Source of the DNA: Alopecurus myosuroides
Lineage: Eukaryota > Streptophyta > Magnoliopsida > Poales > Poaceae
Reading direction: 5' to 3'
DNA length: 64,000 nt
Assembly: GCA_028641055.1 (NCBI GenBank)
Contig: CM054062.1
Coordinates: 142,704,682 to 142,768,681, forward strand
Positions 32,078 through 44,200 of this stretch are shown one piece after another. The notes beneath the pieces are model-generated. The model was not told where the DNA came from and did no database searches. It was given only the letters and a program-made list of their open reading frames with translations. Position numbers and translations under genes: made by a program. Within the stretch, counting starts at the first letter, position 1. Each line of letters starts with the position of its first letter.

Positions 32078-33730
32078 TGAAGGGAATATGCCCGAGAGGC
32101 AATAATAAAATGGTTATTATCTTATTCCTTGTTTATGATGAATGTTTATTTCTCATGCTAGAATTGTATTAACCGGAAACGTTGATACATGTGTGCTTAA
32201 TAAACAAACAATGGTTCCTAGTAAAGCCTCTCTTTTAACTAGCTCGTTGATTAATAGATGATCAAGGTTTCCTGATCATGAACATCGGATGTTATTAATA
32301 ACGGGGTCATGTCATTAGAAGAATGATGTGATGAACATATACCCAAAGAGAATATAGCAATGCGATCAAGTCATTTAGTTTACATTGTTATATCAAACAC
32401 ACGAAGTAACTTATTCCTTATACCATGAGATCATGTCAATCACTGATACCGGAAGAGTGCTTTGATGGCATCAAACGTCACACCGTAACAGGGTGACTAT
32501 AAAGGTGTCATTGAGTATTCGGAAAGTATTAGTTGAGGATCATGGATCAAGAGTGGGATTTGTCCATCCAAATGACGGAGAGATATACTCTGGGCCCTCT
32601 CGGTGATATCACATCGAAACCGCTTGCAAGCACGTGATATGATCACAAGGATGTTATATCACGGGAACGAGAAAAGAGTACTTGTCGGTAACGAGATTGA
32701 ACAAGGTATGGTTGATACCAATGATCGAATCTCGGACAAGTAAAATATCGCGAGACAAAGGGAATAGTTCACGGCGTTGTTGGTTCACACGATCACGAGA
32801 GTCATCGTTGAATATATAGGAGTCATCACGGATCTCCAGATCCCGCTGTTGATTATTGATCGGAGAGGAGTCTCGATCATGTCTATCTTATTCGCGAACC
32901 GTAGGGTGACACACTTAAGGTTCGATGACGCGTTTGAGAGGATACGGAATATCGAAGAATATTTTGGACAGCACCGAAATTGTTTCGGGGAAAATTGAAA
33001 TAGTTCAAGGGGTTTTTCGTCGAATGGTTGTTAATAGAATTAACAAATGATTCGAGGTGCTATATGCAAAAGTTTGTTAATAGAATTAACAAATGCTGAA
33101 ATAAAGAAATAAAAAGGTTTTATTTATTTATTAAAAGAAAACCTTTGGATTTTCCAAGTGGGAAATTATGGGAGCATGAGTGGGTGTGAGTGGAGCTTCC
33201 ACTCACATGAAGAGGGAAGAGGTGGGGGCACCCCCATGGGCTGGCCGCACCCCCCTTGGGCTGCCTCCCCCCTCTCCTATAAAAGGAGGGTGAGAGCTCT
33301 CCCTCCTCCACACACTTGGCCACTTCCCTTTCCCTCCACCCGCTGCTCCATTTCATGGTCTCCGGCTTGGCGAAGCCCTGACCGTGGGATTCTTCACCAC
33401 CACCACGTCGTCGTGCTGCTGGAGTTCCGAGGGATCCTCTACTTCCGCGCCCCGCTGGAACGAGGGAACGGAGGTCGTCATCAACCGTACGTGTGACCGA
33501 TCACGGATGCACCGCCGGATTGCGGTGCCATCTTCTCGCTATCGGGATCGGTGTGAGTACGACTACGCCAACAACGAGATTTGATCTCGTACCACTTTGA
33601 GTCTTCGAGGGTATGTGTTCTCCTTAACCCTCTTGTTGCCCGTTGCACTTCGTCTCCTAGATTAGATCTTGGCCTTTCGGGTGTCTCTCGCGTAGGAAAA
33701 TTTTTGTTTTCTATGCTACGTTCCCCTTCA
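32078..33730 (+). repeat. 3' LTR of Copia
   Basis: 1653 bp at a constant offset of 6737 from the 5' LTR, with one substitution noticed. TATA box at 33278. Followed by GGGCG. Confidence 0.93.
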
Positions 33731-35307
33731 GGGCGCCCATACTCGCTTCCCAAGTGCGGGTAGTGCGCTCATCATGGATCAGTAGACAAGACCCTTTTCC
33801 TATTAGGGTCGACACTAGCAGGCTCCAAAACCTCTCATGGGCCTCCTGCCGGTGCCTTATCATCAAGTTTATTATTAATAGTAACATTAGCATGATTGAT
33901 TGATTGATTAAACATCGAGCCCCCACAACGTAATAGAAGTAGTAACAGTAAGTAACGGGTAACAGACTCGAGCAAAAGCAACCTAAGCATGCTAGTAAGA
34001 CACTGGCTCAAACAATGGGTTGTAGGAAGGGAGATGAGGCAATATCAGGTTTAAGGGATTCATGTGATGGGTTCGTAACAGAAACAACTACTACTAAGGC
34101 TAGCAGAAAAAGAACAACGGAAAGTATCGGTAATCAATGTTGAAAAGGAACACGATGGTTCATGTGAGTGATAACTTGCCTGCAAAACCCAGTAGCCTGG
34201 TACTGAGCTAGATCCTTAGAAGGGATGTCGTAAGTATCGTCGGTCTCAACGTCGTCGTGTATCCGAGAAGAAGCAAACAAACATTGCAGAAAGATAAGCA
34301 ATCATTATCATGGCATAGGTGCGCAAACATGGGATGATGCATGTCATGTTAATAGATGCATCAGAGTAACCTACTTGACAAGTAACACAATTTAATTGGA
34401 TCCATATGCAATGAGATTTGCATATGGATGCAAATAGTTGAGGTTGAAGCAATGAGCTACATTTGATTAACAGGTGTAAGTAGTTAAGTATGATGCACGC
34501 ATGATGATAACAACAGAATAACAACAAATAACAAAGATAGATGCAAGTGAAAAAGGATTGGAACAAGTTTTGAAATTATTTGTTAAGTTTGAAGTTTTGG
34601 TTACTTAAAGATGTCACACAAGCAATTGTTGTTTTCATCAAGTTAAAGTGTGCAAAACAAATAACAAAGTTTATATTTGAAAAGGTTATCAAATTTTAGT
34701 TGGATTACATGTTTCACATTTTGAAATTGGACTTTGGATTATTTAATTAGAATTTAAACAATATTAAACAATTTTTTAATTGAATTAAACAAGATTTAAA
34801 TTGTTTAGGCAATTTTAATTATTTCAAAACAGAAAACAAAAATTATATTTGAAAAGGTGATGTGAAATGGTATGGAAAACATATTTTATTTGCATTATTT
34901 GGACTTAGTATGAATTAGTTATGAATTATTGCAAATTACATTTGAATTATCCAAATTTGAATTTTAAAAGTATTTTGAAAACTCAAAACAGAATACAAAA
35001 TGATTATTTGGAAAGGTTATGAAATTTGGAGCAGTAAACATGTAAAACTTTTATTCATTGGGTTTATAGTTTAAAAGTTATGGATTTTTGAAGTTAGGGT
35101 GTTATTCTGCCAATTAAAGATATTAGAAAACAAAACAGAAAAATGTTTTTGTTGTTGTGTTACAGCCACGGGGTCTAACCCCAGCCACTGACCCGTGGGG
35201 TCGTGGCCAGCGTGGCAGCCAACACGGCGTGTGCGCTGTGAGGTGGCAGCGGCTGTCCCTGACGGGTGGGGTCCGCGCGGGGAAGAAAATCCCCAAAAAT
35301 TGGGTGG

Positions 35308-35375
35308 TCGCGGGGGATCGAACCGTGGCGGATCGCGTGTGCGCGCGGTTGCTCTGCCAGTTGAGCTGCGACGAG
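35308..35375 (-). other. tRNA-like segment in LTR B
   Basis: Same as 22450-22518 with one change in the GC-rich part. A-box-like and B-box-like words are both conserved between the two LTRs. Confidence 0.6.
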
Positions 35376-36752
35376 TCTTTGACAGGTAAGCCTAGCGAGC
35401 AAGGTTAAGGTGTGTTCCTGTCAGGTATTTCGTCTGACGAAACTGAACCTCGAGCGACAGAACAGAACGGAAACAACCGCCGGCGACAGCTGCGCTGCGC
35501 CGCGGTGCTCGTGGGGGCCGAGATGACGCGGATCGTGGCGTGCTTGTGCGGGCGGTGCGGCCTCGTTGCATGCAGGTGTGGACACAAGCAAGGAAGGGAG
35601 GAGCGGACGAGCTCACCTCGCTGCTGTCGAGGTGCTGACGGACAGAGGCGCCGCCGTCCTTCTCCGGCGACGGTGCGGTCTCCACGACCTCTCCCAGGAA
35701 ACGGAGAGGGCACGAGCATCTCCAGGGGACATCCACCTTCCCATTCCCACCTTCGTATGCTCCTCGAGGTGAAGGTGGTGGCCGGCGACGGGATGGTGAC
35801 GGTGGGTACTGACGGCGACGAGGTGGTTCTCTGACGGAGGGTTCAGAGAAGGAAGAAAAGCAGAGAGGAGAATGGCGGCGATGGTGGATGGGACTAGGGC
35901 CTAGGGTTCACGAGGTGGTCTCGGGAGGGGTAGATATAGGGGATAGGTGCTTGGTACGGCTGATCATCCAAGGGGCATGGAGGAGATCGAGCGGTGATGA
36001 ACCTGTTCGTACAGAACGTGACCTCACCGAGGAGGAAGACAGCGACAGGCGCTGGAGGGGGTATTGGGCTGGTTGGAAGTGGGCTGGGCTTAGATAGGTT
36101 AGGTGCTGCTCTCCTCTCCTCTCCTATTTTTGTTTTCTTTATTTTTTTTTTGTAGAGACAGGTTTTGGAAGAAAAACATGAGGTTTAGGTTAGTAAAAAT
36201 ATTAGAAAATTTCGTTTAGGCTTATTAGGTTAATAGCAAACAATTGCTAGTTTTTGTTTTCAAAAACTTAATTGTTTGTGGCTGTTTTGAAATTAAACCA
36301 ATTTTAATTGAAATTTCCAATATTAGCTAATATTAGAAAAACAAGGTATTTTCAAGGGTTTTCTTTAGGGTTTAAAAGTGATTTAATGAGTTCAAATTAG
36401 TGGTGAATTTCATTGATGCAAATGATTAAAGATTTGAGAGATGGTTTGAGTTGGAAATAATTTGGAATTAATTGATTGGAAAATTGGTTTGATTAAAGCA
36501 ACAAATTGGGAAGTGAAAAACAAAGAATAAAAGGGGTGTTTTTATTTGTTATTTTGGTTCCAAAAGTTGTAACAGAACAAGTATGAAAACAAGCATTTGA
36601 AATTGTTTGACTTTCATGGTGAAAACAAAGAATAACAGATGCAACACAACAGAAACAAATGCAACAATATGATGACATGATGCAAAACTTTAAATAAACA
36701 GGAAATCAAACATTCTATAGGGTAGTTTTCATACTTGGGATGTTACAAAAGC

Positions 36753-37629
36753 GGAGCGTGTCTCTCTCCCAAACATGGAATGCTAGGGTCCAACTATATT
36801 ATTGCAGCAAGGAAAACAAAAGAAAACAAGATAAAATAGAAGAAAAACAAACAGACGCTCCAAGTAAACTTCATACGATGTGACCGAATTAAAATATAGT
36901 TTCACTAGAAGTGACCTGATAGATTGTCGATCAAGAAGGGGATGCTATGGGCATCCCCAAGCTTAGATGCTTGAGTCTTCTTAAAATTTTCTTGGATGAA
37001 CCACGGGGGCATCCCCAAGATTTTACCTTGCACTCTTCTTGATCACATATATCACCCTCTTCTCTTGACCCGTGAAAACTTCCTTCACACCAAACTCAAA
37101 GAGTAGTTCACATTAGAGGGTTAGTGCAACAATCAAAAATCCATGGGTTATGTATTGAAAAAGGGCTATTGATACTTTTATATTAGCTACAGCCACTGAT
37201 CTTTCGTGAAGCAAAGAAATCCACTTGACATCGTAAAAGAGCAAATGCAAGAAAAATGGCAGAATCTGTCAAAACCAGAACAGTCTGTAAAGACGATTTT
37301 TTAGGGGCACTTACATTGCTCAGATCAGAAAACTTAAAGAATGAAAAAGTTGTGGAATCAGCTGAGGAATAAGCACAAGAAATATCATGTTATTTTGATT
37401 TTCCTGTGAATTATACAATTTTTTCGGTGGGCAGCAGAAATATGTTTTCTGCGCAGAAATTCAAAACCAACTCCAACTCTCGTCAGAAACTTTACTTGGC
37501 ACAACTAAAACATGAAAATAAAGATACAAAGGAGTTTTTACAGAAGTATACAACCCCTTGTCGCAAAGAAAACAGAGAAAAACAAAGCAAAAAATAAAAC
37601 CATGGGTTATCTCCCAAGAAGTGCTTGTC
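36753..37629 (-). other. Internal region of minus-strand Gypsy after gag relic
   Basis: Non-coding, AT-rich. Contains a duplicated GGGCATCCCCAAG word (about 36950 and 37010). No domain recognised. Continuous with 17763-19563 before the insertion at AAAGC. Confidence 0.6.
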
Positions 37630-38367
37630 TTTAACACCTTTTAGCTAGGCCCACAAAAGTGGAATCAAGTGAAGAAGCATCCAAATCAATAATTTCCTCC
37701 AAAACACCAATTGTAGCAACGGGTACCTTAGACACCCCTGAAGATGATTCAACATGCAAATCACTTTAAGTTCACTGGAAGTTTTATTAATTTTAAGCAC
37801 ATTAGGGGATTTTGGTTTAGGTACCTTGGGGACATACATAATTTTTTTATCTTTTCTCACAGAAGGTATTTCTCTTTTAAACTTAAGAGAAGAAAAAAGT
37901 TGAGCTTAAAGTTTCCATAGCCTCCCCTAATTTACCAATCCACATATTTTGACTATCATGGATATTGCTAGCTTCTAAAACAATGATTTTCTTCTTGATA
38001 CTTATTGTTAATTCATTAACTTTGCTAGCATTATCAAGGAACTTTGGCAAATTTTTCTCCATACAGTTTAGCTTTTTAATAACAGTTTAGATTTTTCTCC
38101 AACCTTAGTAGGTGGTGTTCCAACTAAACTTTCAATTAAATTACAGGCCTCCAAAGCAGGTGCTCCCAGAAAATTATCACTTGTAAGAGTGTCTAGAACA
38201 TACCTATACCAGGTAGTAATACCAACATAAAAATTCCTAAGAAGCATTAAAGTGGAATATTTCTTAGTTCATCTATGATGAGCATCACTTATCCTATACC
38301 AAGCATCTTTCAAACTTTCTCCACCTTGTTGCTTAAAGGAACGAACTTCAACCTCAGGAATACTCAT
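37630..38367 (-). pseudogene. Gag-like pseudogene of Sabrina-like Gypsy
   Basis: The minus-strand frame starts at an ATG at 38367 and reads MSIPEVEVRSFKQQGG, then ESLKDAWYRISDAHHR. The latter is the Gag motif 'F-x-Q-x-x-x-ESL-x-DAW' of Gypsy elements. A stop follows at 38269. Past it, shifted frames continue with LLRNFYVGITTW, FLGAPALEACNLIESLVG and MYVPKVPKPKSP. Several stops and frameshifts leave no product. Gag forms the particle in active relatives. Confidence 0.65.
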
Positions 38368-38535
38368 TTTAGCAAGACTAAAAAACAGGAATAAAACTAC
38401 AGCTAGAATAAGAACTAATTTTTTTGTGTTTTTGATAAAGAGAGGCAAACAAGACAAAATAAAATAAACTAAGCAAAACTAAAACAAAGTAAAGAGATTG
38501 GAAGTGAGAGACCCCCCTTGCAGAAATTCTCTTCC

Positions 38536-38546
38536 TCCCCGGGCCA
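38536..38546 (-). promoter_or_regulatory. Damaged tRNA-Asp primer binding site
   Basis: The minus strand reads TGGCCCGGGGA, 8 bp after the 5' LTR. Compared with the family form TGGCGCCGTTGCCGGGGA, seven internal bases are gone. Confidence 0.7.
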
Positions 38547-38554
38547 GAAAATCT

Positions 38555-40014
38555 AGATGGAGTGTGGACACACACTCGTTGGGAAACCGCAAGCGCAAGG
38601 TGTGAAGAGTGCAGCAGCAAGTTTTCCCTCAGAAAAGAAACGAAGGTTGAATCGACCAGTAGGAGGAAGAGCAATCTCTGAAGGTTGATGCAGCTGAGGT
38701 GGCAGGGCGCACTACCGGTTCAGCAGCAACGTGGAACCTACACAACACAATCAAATCACTTTGCCCCAACAAAGCAGTGAGGTTGTCAATCTCACTGGTT
38801 TTCCTGAACACAAAGAGGTTAAACGTATGGTGTGGAAAACAATAGGAGAACCATATGAAATCAGTAGCGGCAGTATGAAAGCAGTGTGAAAGCAATGTGT
38901 GTATTATCAGTATGAGAAAATGGACCGGGGTCCACAGTTCACTAGTGGTGTCTCTCTGTGAAAGATAAATAACATGTGTGGCAAAGAAATTACAGCTGGG
39001 CAATTGACAGAAATGAAGGCTGCACCGATTATCGCAGTAAGCAAAGTGTGTAATGTAAACAATGTAAACTAAGTAAACACCGTTGTTTTCTCCCTAATGG
39101 AAACAACACATCCTCATCCGTCACGTTTTTGTCACTCGGGCACAGATGCAAAGGAGGCATGAACCCACTATCGAGCATAAATACTCCCTCTTTGAGTTAC
39201 TAGCATCTACTTGGCTAGAGAATCTACTAATAACGGAGAGCATGCAAGATCATAAATAACATATGCATGAAGATAACATGACAGATTGATAATCAGAAAA
39301 CATAGCATTCAACATTCATCAGATCCCACCAAACATAACATATAGCATTATATAAAGATGGTCTCGATCATGTAGGGCAGCTCACGAGATCTAAACATAA
39401 GGTAAAAAGTGGAGAAGACAACCATCTAGCTACTGCTATGGACCCGTAGTCCAGGGATGAGCTACTCACGCATCACTTCGGAGGAGGGCATGGTGGTGTA
39501 GACCCCTCCGGTGATGAATTCTCCTCCCGGCAGGGTGCCTGGGAGAGCTCCAGAACCCTCCCGATCTCGGGATGACAATGATGGCGGCCTCGGGTGTTTC
39601 TCGGGATGAAGTGGTATATTTTTTGGATTGACGTATCGAGGGGTATAAATAGGCGAAAGAGCGATGGCGTTGGAGGCCCGAGGGGCCCACACCACCCCCA
39701 GGCGCGGCCAGGGGGCGCGCCGCCCTTTGGTGTGGCCCTCCTGTGGCCCCCTCCGGGCCTCTTTGGGACTCTATGTAACTTTCGGGAATTCTAAGACTTC
39801 CGGACTTTGAATTTTCCAATTTCGAGTATATTTCTAGAACAACTTTTCTAAAACTAAAAACAGCAGAAAACAGGGAACTGACTCTATGACATCTTGTCAA
39901 TATGTTAGTCCAAAAAATCGATAAAAATGACATGAAGTGTATAGCAAACATGTAGGAAACAACATCAAAACAACATGGAACATCAGAAATTAAGGATACG
40001 TTTATGACGTATCA
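38555..40014 (-). repeat. 5' LTR of minus-strand Gypsy
   Basis: 1460 bp. The minus strand starts TGATACGTCATAAA at 40014. It lacks ~160 bp present in the partner LTR (junction near 39028). The end base is changed (TCT for TCA). Confidence 0.85.
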
Positions 40015-40237
40015 CGGCGCACGTGTGATATTTCCTTCTTGAAAGCTTTGCTTAGAAGTTGTGTAGTTTCTCTTTGTTTTATCATAGGGCTAGTGGTAAT
40101 ACGGAGGAGTGACTGCCGCGAGGCATGCAACCTCGAGTTTGTTTATTTGTAATTTTTCTGAATTTTGCAATGAAAAAAGTTGTGTGCATCGTTTCGATAC
40201 AGAGGTTGGGGCTTCGTTCCCCATTTCGGAAAAAATG
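40015..40237 (+). repeat. 3' end of the LINE-like element
   Basis: CTTGAAAGCTTTGCTT and TTTTGCAATGAAAAAAG, followed by GTGTGCATCGTTTCGATAC, CAGAGGTTGGGGCTTCG and a short A-run, the typical terminal block of grass L1-type elements. A similar terminal block, inverted, ends the LINE at 41131. Confidence 0.6.
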
Positions 40238-40895
40238 TACAACGTCCTATATGCTATGTATAAAATATTCTAGTATACTATGTACATTGTTCCTATACAT
40301 ATTATTTATATGTAGTATACTATAGTATTCTATACATAATATACATATTGTATACATTTCTAGGACATACTATACATGTACATTGTACATAGTATTTTAT
40401 AGTATTTATACTATAGTACAAGGAATAAATACTATGGAGCTATTTTATATGTATGATGGCAAAAAAATGTATATAATATAATATAGTATAAATACATTTT
40501 TATAATAATATACACCATGACCTGGAGCTATTTTACATATTATATATAAAATAATTCATGCAAAATTGTATAAAATACAATAGTATACTGTGTTCAGATA
40601 CGCTATACATTATATTTTATATATGGTATCTGTTATACGCGCCCTTGTCTGTAGTACATTAATAAATCACAAAAGACTGCTTGTCCTGCTGGCTATCCAC
40701 TCGTGCTGCTTTTCCGGTTCTGGGAATTCCATACCACCACCCATTAAATTAACCAAACATTTATTACTGCTAATTATTGAATTTTACGTCCCGTAAGACT
40801 CATGGTGTCATGATTTTCTAGAGGGAAAAAATGGTACTCACGTGCTAAATTTTCCAAGAATGGCACACCCGATTATACCTGTCTCAAATATATTA
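40238..40895. other. AT-rich background
   Basis: About 370 bp of TATA/GTATAC-rich low-complexity DNA with many partial palindromes, then about 250 bp of ordinary-looking sequence without a recognisable gene or repeat. Confidence 0.4.
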
Positions 40896-41019
40896 CTTCC
40901 TCTGTCCCAAATTAAATGTCTTAGATTTGACAAAATATGGATGTATCTAGATATATTTTAGTATATGGATACATCTATATTTTGACAAATCTGTGATATT
41001 TAATTTAGGACGGAGCGAG
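40896..41019. mobile_element. Stowaway MITE (Tc1/Mariner type)
   Basis: 124 bp flanked by TA on both sides (40894-40895 and 41020-41021). Terminal repeats CTTCCTCTGTCCCAAATTAA and the inverse of GGACGGAGCGAG with TTAATTTA; the inner halves are also inverted (TTTGACAAAATATGGATG against ATACATCTATATTTTGACAAA). Confidence 0.9.
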
Positions 41020-41281
41020 TATGTTTTTGTAATTTTTTCTATGTTGCCGTGCTTCGCTTAAAATCCCGAGGTACACGGGCGGCGAGCCCATGCTACCAGT
41101 ATATACTCCCGAAATAAAAAAAAATCGAAATGGGTAGTCCCCAGTCTCTGCATCGAGTGATGCACACAGCTGTTTATTAATTATTAAAAAGTATCGCCAG
41201 TATAAATCTTTTACAACTCCTCAACCACTAAAGTAAAAGAGAATAAAACACCCCGTGAATACGCAGCAAGAGAGCCTACAA

Positions 41282-44200
41282 CTACAAAAGCCTAGGAATA
41301 TGCTGCCACGTATAACGGCAGAAAAAATCCTGTGCCAGGGAGAGTAGTCTCATGCATCCATCCACCATAAGCTTGCGCTGATCCGAAGGAAGCAGGAAAG
41401 ACCATTGCTGAATCCAGTGCACCGCCATATTGATAACCTGTAAGACATAAAAATTTTGTTTTCTGTTAAACACTAAATTATTCCTACAATTCCATAAAGA
41501 CCAGCAAATAGCCGAGACGCCTATACGAATTCTACTCTTGGTCTTAAAATCCACCACATTCAACCAATTACCAAACATGTTAGTTACGTTGGATGGAGGT
41601 GGAATATTGTAGGTACAGAAAACAACTCGCCAAACAAGTTTGGCAAAAGGACAAGCTAAAAACAAATGATCAATAGATTCTTCATTCCCACAAAAAACAC
41701 AATGAGTGTCTCCTTTCCAATTCTTCTTAGCAAGATTATCTTTAGTAAGCAAAACTTTTTTTATCAAGGAACCACATGAAGACTTTTATCTTGAGAGGTA
41801 TCGTTAATTTCCAAAGGTAAGTTTTAAGAAACCTCGTATGTCCATTCATTAAATCCTCATACATAGATTTCACAGTAAACAAACCATTAGAAGTTAAATT
41901 CCAATGAAAAAAATCAGGTGTATCCGAGAGAGAAACATCGACAAGCCTTAAAACAAGATGAGACCACATATCCCATTTATTCACATCAAGATGCCTTCTA
42001 AATACTAAATTTAGGGGTGGCGCCTGATGAAGAACAGAATGAATAGTCACATTTTTAGATTGAACAATATGATAAAGGGCAGGGTATTGGTCTTTCAAAG
42101 GAGTTTTACCTAACTAGATATCCTCCCAAAACCTAGTTGTCTCCCCATTACCCACTCTAAATGAGCCTCTGAGGAAAAACTCCTCCTTTACCCCCATAAG
42201 TCTCTTCCAAAAAGGAGAATCCATAGGCTGCACTTCCACTTGGGCTAAAGTTTTACTATGAAGATATTTATTTGACAACAACTCTTACCAAACTCCTTCT
42301 TCATGTAACAGGTTGAACAACCATTTGCTGAGCAAGCATTTATTTTTTTAACTCAAGTACCTCTACACCTAATCCTCCCTGATCTTTAGGTCTACAGATT
42401 ATATTCCATTTGGTCAATCTATATTTTCGTTTAGTCTCATCACTCTGCCAGAAAAACCGAGATCTGTAAAAGTCTAGCCTCTTTCTAACTCCCTTAGGTA
42501 ACTCTAAAAAGGAAAGCATCAACATGGGCAAACTTGTTAATACCGAGTTAACAAGTACCAACCTATCCCCATATAACAAAAACTTTCCTTTCCAACATCC
42601 AAGTTTGTCTTCAAAACGACTTTCAATTGGATGCCATTCAGCATTACGAAGTTTTCTATAATGGATTGGGATCCCAAGATGTTTAAAAGGTAGGTGGCCA
42701 GTCTCACGCCCAAAAATGTGTTTATACTGATCCTCTACCTCAGCTGTCTTCTCAAAACAAAACACTTCGCTCTTATGAAAATTAATTTTTAGGCCAGATA
42801 GTTGTTCAAACATGCATAGGATCATTTTTCAAATTGAGAGCTTTCTGAATGTCATGTTCCAAGAACAAAACAGTGTCATCAGCATACTGCAGAATAGACA
42901 AACCCCCATCAACTAAATGAGGGATAAGACCATTAATCTGGCCATCCTCCTTTGCACGAGCAATAAGGATAGCAAGCATATCTGCCACAATATTAAACAA
43001 TATAGGAGACAAAGGATCTCCTTGTCTCAGCCCTTTTCTGGTTTGGAAATAATGACCAATGTCATCATTTACCCTTATACCAACACTACCTCCTTGCACA
43101 AATTGCATAATCCATTTTCACCATTCAGGAGCAAATCCTTTCATGCGCAAAGCTTGCAATAGAAAGGGACATTTAACTTTATCATACGCCTTCTCGAAAT
43201 CAATTTTAAGAATAATACCATCCATCTTCTTAGTTTTCAGCTCATGGATAGTTTCATGCAGGATAACTACACCCTCTAAAATGTTTCTTCCTGGCATGAA
43301 AGCAGATTGGGTTGGTCTAACCACTTTTTGCACAATCTGATTAATACGATTAGTACTCACTTTTGTGAAAATTTTGAAGCTAACATTAAGAAGACAGATA
43401 GGACGATATTGTTGAATTTGCACCGCATTATCTTTCTTGGGCAGCAAAGTAATGACACCAAAGTTCAACTTAAACAATGTCAGCGAACCATGCTTTAATT
43501 GATGAAACATTGCCGTTAAATATGTCCTAATAACTCCCCAAAAAGTTTTATAAAACTCCGTAGGAAAACCATCCGGTCCCGGAGCTTTATTTAGTTCCAT
43601 CTGCGAAATGGCCTCACCAACTTCTTCCACTAAGAAATCAGTTGTAAGTATTTTATTCTCATCCGGTGATAACTGCGGTATGTCATGAATAAAATTCTCA
43701 TTAAGAGAAATAGAATTGGGTAACGAATCCCCAAACAGTTTTTTATAATATTCCAAAATATACAATTTTAGATTCTCATCGCCAACTATAGTTCCTTCAT
43801 CATGTTCTAACAGAAAAATCCTTTTCTTTCTATGTTTCCCATTCGCAATTAAATGAAAATATGTAGTATTACTGCCCCCTCCTGAATGTGTTTCACTTTA
43901 GCCCGCTGAGCCCACTTGGTCTCCTCTTCACGCCTCAAAATACCTAGCTTGTTGTTTGCCTCCCTCAGTCTATCTCTCTCGGACAAAGATAACGGGGCAC
44001 TCTCAGACCGAATGTCTAATTCATCAATAATACTAATCAACCGTTCCTTCTCAATCCTATATTTGCCACTCTGATTTTTTGCCCATCTCTTAAGAAAATG
44101 TCTCATATGTCTTATTTTATTTTGCCAAATTTCAATCGGTGAATCACCTTTATTGAAAGCGGCCCACTCCGCGGCAACCATGTCATAAAAACCGTCTAGC

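Larger units (their letters stand above)
25341..33730 (+). mobile_element. Young Copia element with decayed pol
   Basis: LTRs 25341-26993 and 32078-33730, both 1653 bp with no indel between them. Target duplication GGGCG at 25336-25340 and 33731-33735. LTR ends are TGAAGGGAATATGCCC and CGTTCCCCTTCA. A tRNA-iMet primer site and a polypurine tract are intact. The 5.1-kb internal region has only traces of Copia integrase and reverse transcriptase with many frameshifts, so mobility must have come from another element's enzymes. The family belongs to the BARE/Angela/Maximus style of Triticeae Copia; the exact name is uncertain. Confidence 0.93.
19564..36747 (-). mobile_element. Chromovirus-type Gypsy remnant: LTR, primer site, LTR
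   Basis: Two ~4.33-kb LTRs of the TGTAACATCCCAAG family lie in tandem with only about 125 bp between them. Target duplication AAAGC (19559-19563 and 36748-36752). The minus-strand order is LTR B (36747 to 24016, interrupted by the Copia), primer site, ~110 bp of leader, then LTR A. The family is that of the coding element at 45942, whose leader aligns with the residual internal piece. All of gag-pol has been deleted. Confidence 0.9.
24016..36747 (-). repeat. LTR B (5' LTR) of the remnant, split by Copia
   Basis: Pieces 24016-25340 and 33736-36747 (33731-33735 is the Copia target duplication). Collinear with LTR A, with scattered substitutions and small indels. The complete minus-strand start TGTAACATCC is kept at 36747. 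Confidence 0.88.
16161..40014 (-). mobile_element. Sabrina-like non-autonomous Gypsy element with nested insertions
   Basis: Minus-strand element with LTRs at 16161-17762 and 38555-40014. Flanking bases TGGCA (16156-16160) and CGGCG (40015-40019) fit one CGGCG duplication altered by deamination at both CpGs. Its internal pieces are 17763-19563 and 36753-38554, split by the element at 19564-36747. The only coding trace is a gag-like pseudogene; there is no pol. Family naming (Sabrina-like) rests on the gag-like peptide and LTR style recalled from Triticeae repeats. Confidence 0.8.
13373..40237 (+). mobile_element. LINE-like non-autonomous element, interrupted by nested insertions
   Basis: Its own sequence is 13373-14183, 15609-16160 and about 40015-40237 (roughly 1.6 kb). 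It has a GC-rich gene-like 5' part, and a 3' end with GTGTGCATCG, CAGAGGTTGGGG and a short A-run, like the 3' ends of grass L1 elements. The proposed target duplication is TACAACATCC (13363-13372) and TACAACGTCC (40238-40247), differing at one CpG-type site. No endonuclease or reverse transcriptase is present. The 3' end match is good; the 5' boundary is inferred. Confidence 0.5.
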
